DNA of 64,000 bases from Ramazzottius varieornatus. Its lineage: Eukaryota > Tardigrada > Eutardigrada > Parachela > Ramazzottiidae. This document shows positions 20,443 to 32,600 of this stretch, one piece after another. The stretch covers positions 676,278 to 740,277 of the forward strand of contig BDGG01000004.1 of the NCBI GenBank assembly GCA_001949185.1. The letters run 5' to 3'. A program made the translations under genes and the position numbers. The notes under the pieces are model-generated. The model saw only the letters and a program-made list of their open reading frames with translations, did not search any database and was not told the DNA's origin. How positions within the stretch are numbered: the first letter of the stretch is position 1; each line of letters begins with the position of its first letter.

Positions 20443-23188
20443 ATGTATGTTCGAAGTTCAAAAGTCAAAACCTTTATCCGCTTTCGCAAAATTGCAGAGC
20501 GCTTTGTCTCCGATTCTAAGATGAGTGAAATCTGCCGAACATCTGGTTCTAGAATCCACGTCGGCCGGGACCTGCAATCCGCCCGGCTAGCGATGTCTGC
20601 TCCCCTCACACCTGACAAGCTTCCGCGAAAGAAATGCTGGCACGAGTCGAAGCACCTCCGGAAGCGAGCTGCTTTCCTGCTGAGCGATGCCATGGACATA
20701 AGTGAATACTGCTTGATGCCAATGTCAACAGACCCAGCCGTGAGTTGAACTACAGTAGCTGATGAACCTCGCTGTAACTTCGAAATGAACCCTTTTCCAG
20801 TACGCGTATATCCTTTCGGCACGTTGCTGTTTGCGCTGGTCAGCCCGGTGTTTCGGGCGATGTTACACGGAGAGATGAAAGGGAAGAACTTTGTGCAAAT
20901 TCTGGATGTTACGCCATCGGCTCTTCAGTGCATCAAAACGTAAGACCAACTGACTTTCATAAATATTTCCGCCTCGGTTTCGAACCGTCGATCACAGCAT
21001 TCCACCTAAGCTCTGTTTCATCTACCGATGGGTGGTACTTTTAGCCTCCTGGCCAACCCATCCAACATTTTTATGGATTCTTTTCCGGCCATAGTTCTTA
21101 GTTCGCGAGGCGGGCAACTTGGCCGTTCCAGGAAGTTGAGATCAGCTCTTGATCATCCCGCTACGGGGGAAGATCAGCTGATAGGATCTCTGATCCTTAG
21201 TATGTACGATCCTCTACTAGGGTTGTTAACGGATGGATCAGACAGTTATCCGGATGGGATCAGATGCCGATCCGGATGGAGCCGGAAAGCAGTCGGATGG
21301 ATAGAACTCCGATCCGAATCGGTTGCCGATGGATGAGTCTTCTATCCGGATGATCCGGATCTTGTCCGGATAAATACTCGAACCTTGGCTTAGAGACTTA
21401 CAGATGACACAACGAATTATAGTTCGTAGGTTTTGACATGCTGTGTTGCCGGGAAGCATGGACGATACAATTTGATAATCCTCCGTCAACATAGTCTGTA
21501 TATACTAGAAAATTAAATCCCAAGACCTTAAATGACAAGACAAAGATTGGATACACAAAACTACGCTCAAAAGACAAGCTTGTAGGGAGATTGCGAATTT
21601 CTGTCGGATTACCCGCTGGTCTATTGGACTGTTTGCTTGCGCGTTAGTGGTTTTGGTTCTATCCGGATAGAAAGCCGGATGAATGGATGAGAGCTCATCC
21701 GAATCCCATCCGGATGGATAGGATCTCTCTCCGGTTAACAGCTGGATGGATAGAATGCCTATCCAATCCAACTTCTATCCGGATCCATCCGATGTCGGAA
21801 TGAATATCAACAACCCTACTCATCTACGTTATTATCTAGGTACGCGTATTCGGATAGTGTCGATCTAGTAAATGTCGACAATGTGATGGATGTTTTGGCC
21901 GCCTCGAAGAAGTATCTGATTTCCAAACTGACGCGATATCGTTACACATTCATCCAAAGTCACATTACGCCAGGGAACGCGACCGTATTCTGGGGCAAGG
22001 TGAGGTGTATACGGTAAGAACGGATCTCCCCAGTAAACTTTCACGATGACTGATACGGGATCTGAACAAACAAAACACACAAGGTCGTAATCCTGAGCGG
22101 CGCAACCTGCCAGCCAATTACGTTGAAAACGTGCGCCACTTGGGGAAACGATCTCGTCCGTTTTGTTTGCAGTTTGCACGGCTCCCATACATGTCAATTG
22201 GCTGGTCGCATCGCGCCCGATCCACCGCAAGATGGGGATGCTTTTTCTGGAAATGATAATTGTTGTAACAGGTGGAATACCCGACACCAAAACAGCGAGG
22301 ACGCGTCTCTGGAGCCCAAAGCCAAGCGCCGCAAGAGTGACGAACTGTTCCGGCATACTCTTTTGCGCTGTTCACTCCAGAGCAGCTTGCTACTGGTCCT
22401 GTTCAGGTATTTTCTTTTGCATTGCATAAGCAAATTTCATACCGCACAGGTTATTAAGTTTATCTTGCATGTTTTTTTTTGCGGTAGGATGGGCTGTTTT
22501 CGGAAGAGGGTCTCGGCGAACTATATCGTCACGCCTTCGGTGCCAAAGAACTGACCATCTTCAGTCTGACAGTAGAAAAGCAGCTTCGTCTTTCCATCTG
22601 GAAGTCAGGCTCAAAGTGTACAACTCCACCAACAACACGAAGTGGCACTTGGTTGATACGATTCAGATTGTCATATGGGCAGATGTGGCACCTCATGAAG
22701 CCGAAGTTCTTCGGGAGTATATTAAAGAGAACGCTCTGTTTTACTTTAAACATTCGGTGGACGATTCGGCCACGGGGAAACTCCGTACGCTGGAGTATGA
22801 TCGGAGCACTAAAAAAAGAGCTGCCCGACAAAAACTCCGGATGTCGGCTGCCGAGATGTCGGACGACGGTGACAAGGCGGAGATTTTCTGGCCTACTTCC
22901 GGAATGGTCTACCTGAAGCTGCAGTGTGGACTCCCCGTTTTGACACTCCTCCCGTGGAAGAATGTGGAGCTGGGCAGACAAGAACCTGAAAATGTCTTCG
23001 GCAAACCATGTTTGTTCGGACCAGTCGTCGGGAAAGCTGTGAAAGGACCAGCCCAGCATCTCAGTCAGGTGGGAACTTACACCTATGACGCTACCGGGGA
23101 TTTCGAGCTAGAGGGGAAGAATCAACCGTGGACCGACAGCAAGGCACTCGCTTATGGCTTAACGTTTGAATGTGATCTGTCGGTGTAA
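20443..23188 (+). CDS. BTB/POZ-domain gene, frame breaks in 3' part
   Basis: Exons 20443-20739, 20801-20939 and 21840-21999 (or to 22012) encode a BTB domain. Recognisable pieces are an HLRKRAAFLLSD start, FALVSPVFRAMLHGEM, then TYAYSDSVDLVN and VLAASKKYLISKL, as in the BTBD1/2/3/6 group, whose members are CUL3 adaptors. Later pieces FTPEQLATGPVQ and DGLFSEEGLGELYRHAFG match the end of the BACK region and splice in phase across 22407-22488. Three joins are not clean: the first intron needs a weak donor, the piece at about 22330-22350 changes frame, and the last frame (about 22600-23188) is shifted relative to the piece before it. No PHR domain is visible. This may be a divergent gene with sequencing indels or a decaying gene. 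Confidence 0.5.
21216..21820. mobile_element. Foldback element with ATCCGGATGG motifs
   Basis: The 605-bp block lies inside the intron 20940-21839 of the BTB gene. Its ends are inverted repeats: ACTAGGGTTGTT on the left, and on the right the complement of AGTAGGGTTGTTGATA. Each flank is packed with ATCCGGATGG-like motifs in both orientations (21230-21370 and 21655-21800). It encodes no protein and looks like a non-autonomous DNA transposon. Confidence 0.7.
22085..22175. mobile_element. MITE copy in BTB gene
   Basis: GAGCGGCGCAACC and its partner GTGCGCCACTTGGGGAAACGATCTCG mark a copy of the short MITE family seen in other introns. The right end runs into a TTTGCAG acceptor-like sequence. Confidence 0.65.
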
Positions 23189-23375
23189 TCGTTTTCGCGA
23201 CAGTCACAACATTCATATTACGCTGCTTTCCGGATCCATCCCGAATTTACATTTTTCTGATAAATGCCGAATCGCCAGACCCTGAGAAGGGTTCAAAATC
23301 ATTAACACCGAGCATCTTGACGGCAGAACCACACAGAAGAAAAAGCTGGAGCTTGGAAGAGGGGTTTGTTTTCGC
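23189..23375. other. Convergent 3' spacer
   Basis: Spacer between the BTB gene and mS37, which are transcribed towards each other. No feature is seen. Confidence 0.5.
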
Positions 23376-23952
23376 TTAGCGAGGCCATCTATCCGGTTTG
23401 CTAGGATCGTTATACTGAGGATACCGCTTCAACAACACGTTGGCTTGCCGAGCCGTCAACCTTTCGCTGCCGGGTATTAGCGTCCCCAACTTATTCTGCG
23501 CATCAAGCTTCGCTTCTTGCTCCTGCAAACGAACAGAAATAGGCTGGAAAACGGGACGAGGCAGAAAAGAGGAGAGTCAAAGGGTGAATAAGGAAGACAT
23601 ACCCGTGACCGTTCACTGCACATCTTAAACTGCAGAATTTCTTTGGCGCAGACAACTTGGTCAAACTCGTTTTTCTTGAAGCACTCGAACATCCCCGTCA
23701 TCTCCTGAAGGCATTTCTCCGCTAGAAAACAAATGCACAATGTCACTTTTCCACTTGGGATCTAACACAAAATGATTTTCGTATAATTTTCGATGAAATA
23801 GCGCACTTACGAGCATCTTGGCCTGCCGCCGCCTTGTATGTTACCTCATTCCTCAGCTTCAGCGGTAGAAGTTCCTTGAACCTTAGAGGAAAGATTTCAG
23901 TCGTAGGATTCAGGGGTTTCTTGTAAAAGAGGAGAGACGTTGTCTTAGGCAT
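23376..23952 (-). CDS. Mitoribosomal protein mS37 (CHCHD1)
   Basis: Three exons, 23952-23811, 23721-23603 and 23522-23376, join in phase to give 135 residues. The second exon holds a twin CX9C motif, CLQEMTGMFEC then CAKEILQFKMC, the CHCH fold of proteins oxidised in the mitochondrial intermembrane space. The basic, Pro-rich N-terminus and the C-terminal LLKRYPQYNDPSKP match the remembered layout of CHCHD1, including its final LLQRFPNKP-like block. mS37 is a small-subunit protein of the mitochondrial ribosome. Length is close to the human protein. The transcript starts back to back with 23953 onward, where no divergent gene is supported. Confidence 0.82.
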
Positions 23953-24753
23953 GGCGGCGTCGATCAGCTGTCCTTCATCCGAGCTGCATGCAATGAAGCT
24001 AGAAAATCGGACGAAATACCGAATACGCGCGCCCCTTCTTCCAGAAAGACGTTTTATTTACGTTCTCACGGTTCAACGTGATGTACTTGGCAAGTGCTAC
24101 ACAACTTTACTCCAAACAAGCAGAAGGCACATAAGGATGCTGGAAGACGAATAGACGATCTATCAAAACGGCAGAAAGAAGGGAATGAAGAAATATCTAG
24201 GAGTTCGGAACGAGTCAATCAAGTGAAATATAAAGTTATACCAGAGTGATACACGTGCCGAAGCTGTTTGCCATGCCAGGCTTTATAAGCATTGGATAGC
24301 ATGGCACAATCACGCGGAGAGTTGGGTTTGGCATGCTATGGGGTTCTTTTACCAGTGGAGAACGCAGCAAGTTTGTTCTGGTTGGTGTTCAGCATTGCTC
24401 TTAGTGAACTGACGCAGCTTTGACTTTTCTTCCCACTCTGTCAAGCAACTTTCTGCCGGATCCGTTGTTCCGTTCAAATTTTAGATTTTTTGCTCAAAGG
24501 AAAAAACATGTGCGGCCACTGCAAGCCGGTAGAATAATTAATACAGTAGTAAAGTTAATTGAGTGTTACAAACTGTACTCGAATAACACTTGAGACCACG
24601 ATCCTCCACACACTGTCTGATATGGCATACTTCCACCAAACCAATCAGACATCTATTCGGACAGGTTATAATTCCTAGCTTCTCCTAAACATAAACTTCT
24701 GGTTGGCACGAACCTGTTAAGGAGGTATTAACAGGGCTGTGCCGTATGACGCG
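23953..24753. other. Intergenic, no supported gene
   Basis: A 67-codon plus-strand frame beginning at 23951 overlaps the mS37 start codon in antisense and has no features. Nothing else is seen. Confidence 0.5.
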
Positions 24754-25530
24754 ATGTTCGCGCGTTTTCACGAACAACTTCTTCTTCCTGCGTGTCTGTT
24801 TGCGGAACCAACCTCGATCTTCTTCCCTTCCTGTCAGCTTATGGTAAGACTGCTAACTGGATTTGTCGTGATTGCATACAGTAAGTACACCAGCTTTTTA
24901 TTTGCAGGTTATCCTGAACGTCTTCGCTCTGGAAAAGTACATCACCACCGTCTGCAGCTGCTGTCTGAAAGTCCATCACCGCGACTCGTCCCTGCCTTTT
25001 TCGTCTTCTTTCAATTCATCACAGATCTACAAGTGCCTTCGCAGTGACACAGGTGTGTAGCTGATACATTTTACATGTTCGTAGTACATGAACGTATACA
25101 GAAATCTTGTCATTTTCACATATGCAAGTGCTGTTACCCACCGATGCTGCGTACGACGTCACAAGTCACGTGTGCAACATCCGCGACTACAGCACGTGAC
25201 CTAGACGTCCTGCGTGTGTCTGGGAACCATATGCAGGATATGCGCACTAGTGCATGCACATAGAGCTGCGCATGGGCGGAGCTTGACTTAGCAAGTATTT
25301 GCACATATTAGGCAACCAATCAGCACTGGTTACGCAAAAGTGGCGCGTTTTGAGGGACTTACGCAGCAGCAAGTGCGCCAACCATCCAGACGTTACTTGT
25401 AACAATTCATCGATATTACTTTCTTCTGTTTTCAGGCTACACGATCCAGAAAACGCCATTTATTGCCGACATCGCTCTGAAACCAGAGTTTCTTCAAGAT
25501 CGCCCCAATTTAATGCCTTTGTTTCTTTAA
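24754..25530 (+). CDS. Uncharacterised three-exon protein, 109 residues
   Basis: Exons 24754-24843, 24908-25052 and 25436-25530 join at good GT/AG sites with matching phases (0, then 1). The N-terminal third is hydrophobic, from HEQLLLPACLF through SCQLMVILNVFAL, and could be one or two membrane segments. A cysteine cluster (TVCSCCLKV) follows, then a Ser-rich patch with an NSS glycosylation motif. A conserved-looking end (YTIQKTPFIADIALKPEF, DRPNLMPLFL) sits in the last exon. I do not recognise the family. The in-phase splicing of three frames supports a real gene, and upstream exons may exist. Confidence 0.5.
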
Positions 25531-25865
25531 AGAATTTAAGATTTAATTATTTCAAAAAATTTAATTGATATTTAATTCCAGTATCGAGCAGAAATTTTTC
25601 CAGATAGGGATGAGGGCAATGCGGTATTTTTCGAGACACCGCATTGTAATCCAGAGTTAGTGCTATGGGCAGTTGCTGGACGTGACCTCAACTGAAGCAT
25701 TAGTTAATTGTTCGTAACGTTACAATGCCTTAAAAAGATCGAAACTCAACCTCGTATCACCTCCATCCGTAAATAAAAACTCCCACGCCGCAAAATCTGA
25801 AAAGAATCTTTACTTCAGATGATCGAGGCTTATTTTAGGACTTGGCGCTTGCTGTATGTTGTTTA
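25531..25865. other. Intergenic, no supported gene
   Basis: AT-rich 3' flank of the preceding gene. No feature is seen. Confidence 0.5.
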
Positions 25866-28276
25866 CTTGCAGAAACGGAAATTACTTCGTTGTGGTGTTT
25901 TCTTTCTACTGGATGCGGAGTGGGATAAACATGAAGTCGCCATGGAAAGAGAGTAGCGTCATTTTGAGGGCTCGGTACGTTATATATTATGGTACGTCAA
26001 GGTGCCGTGGGTTTGGCGGGATCATTGATCTGTGCGTTATTCGTTCAAGATTCATAGTGTGATTGCTAACGGCGTCAGGCATGATATTCCTAAACTCGGG
26101 ACAACGAAGAACGGTGTGTACACGGTGAAACGCATCGAGAATCCTTTCGATCCAAAAGACACGGAGTATGAACATCAGACCATCAGAAAGGGCGATTAGT
26201 TAGAAGAGGTTCGCCGAACAGAAAACGGAAGCAGCAATTGTTCTCTCTTCTGGGGAGGAGACTCAAGGGTGAAATCGTGTGCCGCTTATTTCCAAAGCTC
26301 CGAAGTTTTTTTCAGTTCTTGGTCAGGTGCTAGAGTGGTGGATGTTCTTGCATCGACGCAAATGATGCTTGGGATGACGGTCGGTACCAGGGGAGTAGTT
26401 CTGACTTTCGGAATTAATAATGTGCTGACTGCTTTTAAGAACGGAAGATTCCATGACCCTTCGGAGCGGTAAAGCGTTATCGCCGAACTTCTCGAGCTTT
26501 TCACCCTTTTCTTGGAGGCACCTGGTAGTAGATATTATGTAATTTGTGACGGAAGTTGTCAAGATCAACAAGAACTACAGGATTAACGGAGCCCACGTCG
26601 AACCCCATGACCTTGAGTACATCAACAGTGTCATCGATATGTACAACAGAAGGCTTCAGCGGTGTATGGAGTTGCACGAAGGCGATTACATCGGTCTGAA
26701 ACATCCTGGGAACTTCAAACGAGATTGAATCTGTGACGTACGTAGTCGATGCTTTTTGCCGATACGGTTCTTCAGTAAACTCCAGTAATTTTCTAGGAAA
26801 CAGTTGATCAACTTGTCTCACTCCTTCTTCGTATTTGGAGGCAGTAAAATCTACCACATGTGGGGTAGATTTTAGGCAGTAAATTGGAGGCAGTAAAATC
26901 TACCCCATCTTCTAAAGCACACGCGGAATAACCTGATTGTTGGCAAGCCACTGGGAAATCCGTTGAAGGTACACACTAATGTGGTTCAGGGCTTACTGTC
27001 ATAAAGCCAGTTGTTCTTACAGTTTCTTGATTCTGAAACCCGAGAAGCGATGCAAGACCAGTATGGATTCCTCTATGCCTCGCCTCGGTTCTTCCTAAAT
27101 GTAGTGGAGTAGAACGACGTCCAAAGAAGACATGGCCTGTCTCCAGCCCCAAAAACGAACCGGAATTGCCTCGAGTTCAACAACTTTGATAGCAGAATGT
27201 CCGAAGAGCTGGAGTGTGCTTGAGCGTATCGACTGCTGTCGCCATGTTTGTTCTGGAAAACTCCGATGTGTACGGAACTGCGAGAGGCGCAGCAGCACGC
27301 GCTTTCTGTCTATTCTTCAACAACTGGTTCGATCCTCAACACTCCGTGTCCGTAGAGAATCATCACCAAAACCGTCGAGCAGTGACGCAGGTCAACGGAC
27401 AGCTCAAGGTCCATTTCAAAATTTCACGCAGCTCTAAAGCATGTAGAATAATCGTATGACTTGCAGAAGTTTCAGACTGAATACGACTTCTTCGAAGAAT
27501 ACGCCAATAAAATCTCCAAAGATCTGTCTTGCTGTCTTGCGTCTATCACCATCTAGGGGCTCCGTCCATCCAGAAACAGCTGAACCGTTTCACTTGTGCC
27601 GAATGTCGACCAGCGTACTTTTATACTCGGCAGGCGAATGGTAACATCTCCATCCCTGTCGACCTTCTTCGACCTTCCCGGATCACGTACCTTAAAGACA
27701 GTGGAAACCTGTTTTACGGTACCGAGGAGTTGTACTAGCATTTCATCAAACTGGAGTGTACATTTCGAAAGTAAGTCGACAAAAGTATTCAGCTCAAGAA
27801 TCCGAGGAAAGAACCACTGAAGATTTTGGAGCTCCCAGCGTACAATGTGGCCGAAGAAAAATCTTTTGCTTTTAAGCTTCTGTTGCGAGATACGAGATGT
27901 ACTTGTAACGCGTATTTGTTTCTTCACGAACGCTTCAGATAGCTATATTCGCTTGCGTCTTCATTGCAAATTTCGTGCTCTGAAGAGGCAGCGCGTGGCA
28001 GAGCGTAAGTCCAAAGCTTTTGCCAGCAAGGCGAAAAATGTGCTTGCTCGAAAATCCAAAAGAGAAATCTGGAAAATCTCAGAAAGGTTGATGTTTGAAT
28101 CGCCAAATTGCAAAGTTTACCATGAGCAAATAAAATCACTCACATTGGTGAAGTCGAAACTCGAGTTATTTTATCTCATTATCACTTATCTACCTTGTTC
28201 TGTCTCCAATGTTGATCCGGTAATTTCAAGTAATAGATGGTGTAAGTCTAAAGTAAATGAAGTAATGTCTCACTAA
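25866..28276 (+). pseudogene. Decayed transposase, possibly P-element/THAP9-like
   Basis: Protein-like stretches in all three plus-strand frames follow one another, interrupted by stops and frame changes. Recognisable fragments include NNLIVGKPLGNPLKVHTNVV (about 26930-26990), AMFVLENSDVYGTARGAAAR and FCLFFNNWFDPQHSV (27240-27350), SGNLFYGTEELY followed by HFIKLECTFRK (27690-27770), and YIRLRLHCKFRALKRQ (27940-27990). The order and the WFD, GxLFxxTEEL and xRxRLH patterns are reminiscent of P-element/THAP9 transposases near their C-terminus. The assignment is tentative. No intact frame exceeds about 80 codons except the last, so the copy is inactive. Confidence 0.4.
26835..26905. repeat. Short repeat and hairpin in relic
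   Basis: TTGGAGGCAGTAAAATCTACC occurs twice in direct orientation (26835-26855 and 26884-26904). Between them TAAAATCTACC and GGTAGATTTTA can pair around an ACATGTGG loop. Confidence 0.7.
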
Positions 28277-29013
28277 GTAGACGTGTTCTGCCTTGTCGGT
28301 TCGATGGAGCTTCGCAATCCACCACTCACAGGTAAGTCACGCCCCGTGCACATAGCTGATCCGCCCTCGACTTGATGCATTTTCATGTTGGCCAATGAGG
28401 CGATTATCTCTATTTTTGAAATTTCTGTTTTTACCTCTGTTTGGGCGGACTTACATTATCCAATCCCAGTGGAGAAATCCTACGTCATCCAACTCTCCTC
28501 GTGATTTTCCATCAGTATTTTAGTACATTCTGCACGTGTATCACGCTGGTTATACGGTAGGGTTGTGGTGGCTAAAATTTACAGCTGTTCAATCAAACTC
28601 AAACGTTCCGCAGTGATGTCAGATCTATGTCCAACAGATGGCACCATATGAACTCGCGCGCGACGTCATCGCGGATGTTCACCGTTCGACAGATCTCCAC
28701 TGCGGCCATTCTATAGCTGGCTGAGGTAAACGAGACAACGGCGAGGCACTCTGGGAACGTCGAATGCGTTCATCTGGCTTGCGTAACAAGGCACGTCGAC
28801 GAGAAGCGGTGACGGGAGCATTCTGTAAAACAGAAAGAAGGCGAACGATCAAGAACCTTTAAAGTGGACACACGGATTCCGCGTAGAAAAAGAACCGAAG
28901 TGGAAAGTTTTTTCTCGTCTTACTCGAGTGGGAGAACGTCTCCTGGATGGGTGGCTAAACGACCGAGTGAGCGTCTGAAACAATCGTAATCAGTTTCTGT
29001 TGCACAAGTGGGA
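28277..29013. other. Intergenic, no supported gene
   Basis: No recognised coding sequence. This could hold 5' exons of the small membrane-protein candidate that follows. Confidence 0.45.
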
Positions 29014-29244
29014 ATGATCTCTGTCGGAATAGGCCGAAGTCCAACCGGAAGCGAATGTCGTACGGGAAAACTTACAGCTGACCGACGTCGGAAGCGTCCA
29101 TTTCGTGCACTTCTTCTTGCAGTGTTCGCAGTCGCAACTGCTACTGCATTTGCTACGATACTGGAATTGGCTGATCGGGAACGACGCATTCGTTGGCGGT
29201 TCATAGCGAGGAATATGGTGCAGTATAGTAAAGTGGCCAAATAA
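29014..29244 (+). CDS. Small single-pass membrane protein candidate
   Basis: A 76-residue frame with an ATG start. A basic patch (DRRRKRPFR, residues 23-31) precedes a clean hydrophobic helix at 32-50 (ALLLAVFAVATATAFATIL), followed by a charged tail (ELADRERRIRWRF). The positive-inside pattern suggests a type of small tail-out membrane protein, possibly mitochondrial. I do not recognise the family. An antisense frame covers the same bases but starts without ATG. Confidence 0.4.
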   Translation: MISVGIGRSPTGSECRTGKLTADRRRKRPFRALLLAVFAVATATAFATILELADRERRIRWRFIARNMVQYSKVAK

Positions 29245-29659
29245 TTTACACGAATCTTCCGGAATACTACAAAGATGTCAAAAATACTTCCGCGTCTCCG
29301 TACGTCTTCATTAAACTTAGAGCTTTCCTGCAGCCTAAAGTAATCGTTGTCAAGGCATAACTGCCATTTCAGAGATCCAGAACACGGAGAGTCTTCTGAC
29401 GATTTTTAATGACTTTCCAAAATAATACTTAATCCTCTCTTCAGAAAAATCAACAGCATCCAAAAGAGGGAACGAGAAACAGCAATAAGCTGCAAAAAAG
29501 AAAGAATAGACCTTAATCAAACTCGAATAAGCAAAAGTGCTCTAGGAGAAAACTGATGATTCAGATCACTAGCAGGGGATATGTGCCTATGGGTCCAATC
29601 TGGAGGAATACCCAAAAAAGAAAGCATTCTCACGGATTATTTCTCACAACAGGAAGACT
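29245..29659. other. 3' flank of PDZ-GEF
   Basis: AT-rich with no open frame. Probably contains the 3' untranslated region of the minus-strand PDZ-GEF. Confidence 0.5.
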
Positions 29660-32600
29660 CTAAACCATTGAGCCATTGCCGCTACTCTTTGACAGCTTCA
29701 TTGTGCTGGGTACGCCCACAGTGTAAGGCTTCCTCGTTGTGCTGGTTGAAGGAGTGACACCAGGTGGTGGCATGGAGCCATACGGTGGCGGTACAGGTCG
29801 TGTCATGGTAGCTGCCACGTAGTCAGGTGGCGCTCGTGGACGATGTCGTGTGGTTGTCGTAAAGGACTCCACTTCTCGAGGTGGGATGTTGGAGATGACG
29901 GTGGGTGGTCGGGAGATCGTGGACACGGTGGACGAGCAGGAAGACGCAGAGAGGGAGGTGCAGCGGGAAGGAGGGGTACAGCCGCGAACTAGGGAAGGCG
30001 AAGACTGGACCGAGCTGGAGCAGCTGTTGGCTACACCGGAATCTGTCATGGAGTGAGAAGACTCCGTGGACGCTACCGAACCTGAAAAATAGAAAACATG
30101 AGTACAGGAGGTAGCTAACAAGAAGATGAAGGCCCAAATTCCACTTCGATCCACCATTTTTTCCTGTATAGGTTGGTTCAATTATCGGTTTTTTTCTACG
30201 CTAATTCGTAATGCTGAATTTCATTATTGATCAATACAGTAATGGATGCTTCTACGTTAGTCCAGAATAGTACATACCTGATTGGGATTTTCGGATGGCG
30301 ATGACGCTGGTACTTTCCGCTGACAAATCTACCGGTCTCGTGGCGTACGGTGGTCGAAGGAACCCGAAAGACCCGCTGTTCTCGCTTCCGTGGTTCGGAT
30401 GGGCGATGGGAGCCGTACGGCGACCACCAGTATACGGTGGCTTTGGACTGACGGCGGAAGTCCGTGTCTGTTCTCGTCGAGTACGATTGGCATGGTTGGC
30501 GTTGTGACGCACCTTGGTCGAGTCAGACAGATCCAACAACCGACGTACGGCTTGCGGAGATCGCTGACCAAACTTCGGACCGGCAAAACTGGTGGCCTGA
30601 TCTGGTACCGAATGCTGACGTCGAATGGGGGCTGTTGAGGGCTCACAAGTCAGAGACATGGAGTGCAGCTTGTCTTCATCGTTCAAAACCTGAAGAAAAT
30701 AAATAGACCAATATGAGTCTTGTTAATTACAAATTTGTTTCAGTGGATAGAACCGAGTAAACAGACTCGACAAAACTGTAATCCCAAGTGGCGCGCTTCT
30801 ATAGTGTTATTGGGCGGAAGCGTGCGCCACCTGGGAGAACGTTGGCGAGACCGTTTTCCAAGTGGTGCACGCTTTCGGACAATCATACTGAAAAGTGCGC
30901 TATTTGGGAAAGCTGTCCTACCGATTTTATTTGCTGAACCAAACGCGCGTCAGGGCCTGAAAATCTGACGGACCAGACTATGTGGCCAGGGGAGCCTGAA
31001 ACAAATCTCATAGACCAGCTTAGGGGCCAAGACCAGGGGTCGCCCGGGCTGCACTCCCAGTATAAATTTGGACCCCTGTTAAATTGCCCCGAAATCTCGT
31101 GGACCGAGACTCCCTTTCACCATTGCGGGCCGGAAAATCTTATGGACCGCGGGTCCACAAGGAGACTGGCTGACGCGCGCTTGTGCTGAACTTTCTAATA
31201 TCGTCGGAATATTGATGTATTCAAATTAGTATTTTCCATTTCAGGAGCTGATTTTATAATATTTTTTGCTGGATTGCGTTGTTCACCTGGAAGTTGTTCC
31301 AATATTGTTTGACCTTGCGGACCATTTGGGCCTCTTCGTACAGCTTCTTGGCCGAAACGCTCATGATGGTGTTGGATTTCTTGCGGCTCGGGAGTGAGCG
31401 CGAGCCGTGACTCTTCCTTCCGGATGACATGACCGAACCGGAAAGCGACATCATGCCCGAAGCTCCATCGATTATCTCATGCAGGAAGTACGGCGAGCTG
31501 GTGTACTGCTTCAACAACCGGATCTCCTTGGAAATCATTCGCAGCTTCTCAAAGTTGATCAGGTCTCCGTCGTACGAGTCATTTCCCTCATGGAGAAAGG
31601 TCAGATCTTTCCTACAAAAAAATTTACAAAGGTGAGACAATCTTCCAAGATATTGTATATAAGATAAATATAAGATTAAATATAAGTATAAATATAAAAT
31701 ACAAGATGGGAAGCCGGCAAACAAAATGTACAAGATCGTCGTCTTGAGCGGCGCACGCTTTCTCTGAGCAGATAACAATGAGAACGTGCGCCAGTTGGGA
31801 AGCCAACGCTGCCGCGTAAGTTTGCCGTCCTCCCGAACAATTTTGAAATTTCGGCGGAGTAATTCTCCTGATTTGGCGATTCGATCTTTTACCTGACAAC
31901 GGGGTAGAACGGGATGACCGGGGGTGTAGGTGCCCACTTCGCCAAGAGCTGCCTGTACTTGTTCATGTTCCTCGATGGATCCATCAACATACTCAGACTT
32001 TCGAAGATCTTCATGTACTTTCCGCCCACCCTATCCCACGTCTGCTTCAACCTCGCCACACAACCATGGTTCAAGCCGGACAGGATCGCGAAACACGAGT
32101 TGATATTCTTTGCTTCATGGAGATACCTAGACAGATCAACCCAGTTAGCATAACATGAAAATTAATGGAAGCTTGGTGAACAAACTGGAAAAGATTGTTT
32201 TTCCAAGTGGCGCACGTTTTTAGTGTTATTCGCGAAAAGCGTGCGCCACTTACAGAAACGATCTCGTTGAGTTGGTTCGCCGAGGTCCGAATGGGGTAAA
32301 TTTAGTTTTGATGAATTCTTACTTTGCAATTTTGATGAAATGTTTGACGATCTTGACTCTCCTAACCAAGTTACTCTCCCCGCAGACTTCCGTGATGACC
32401 CAGAACATTTCTCGATTCACCACATTCTCAAACTTGTGTAGTGGGGAATCGGGGTTGTTATCAGGTCTCAGGCTAAAGAGTTCCTCAATGTAGTCGGTGG
32501 CGACGATCTGTTTGAAGATGGCGAAGTCTTGGAGGGTTAGCTGGGCGGCTAGTTCAACTGTGTTCAGTTGGAGGAGTGAGATCTGGGATTCCCGCCAGAT

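Noticed and set aside
23951-24154. 67-codon plus-strand frame antisense to the mS37 start
   Set aside because: Overlaps a confidently called gene on the other strand and has no domain or signal.
25110-25320. Possible inverted repeat (ATATGCAAGTGCT / AGCAAGTATTTGCACATAT) in an intron
   Set aside because: Pairing is short and broken; not enough to call an element.
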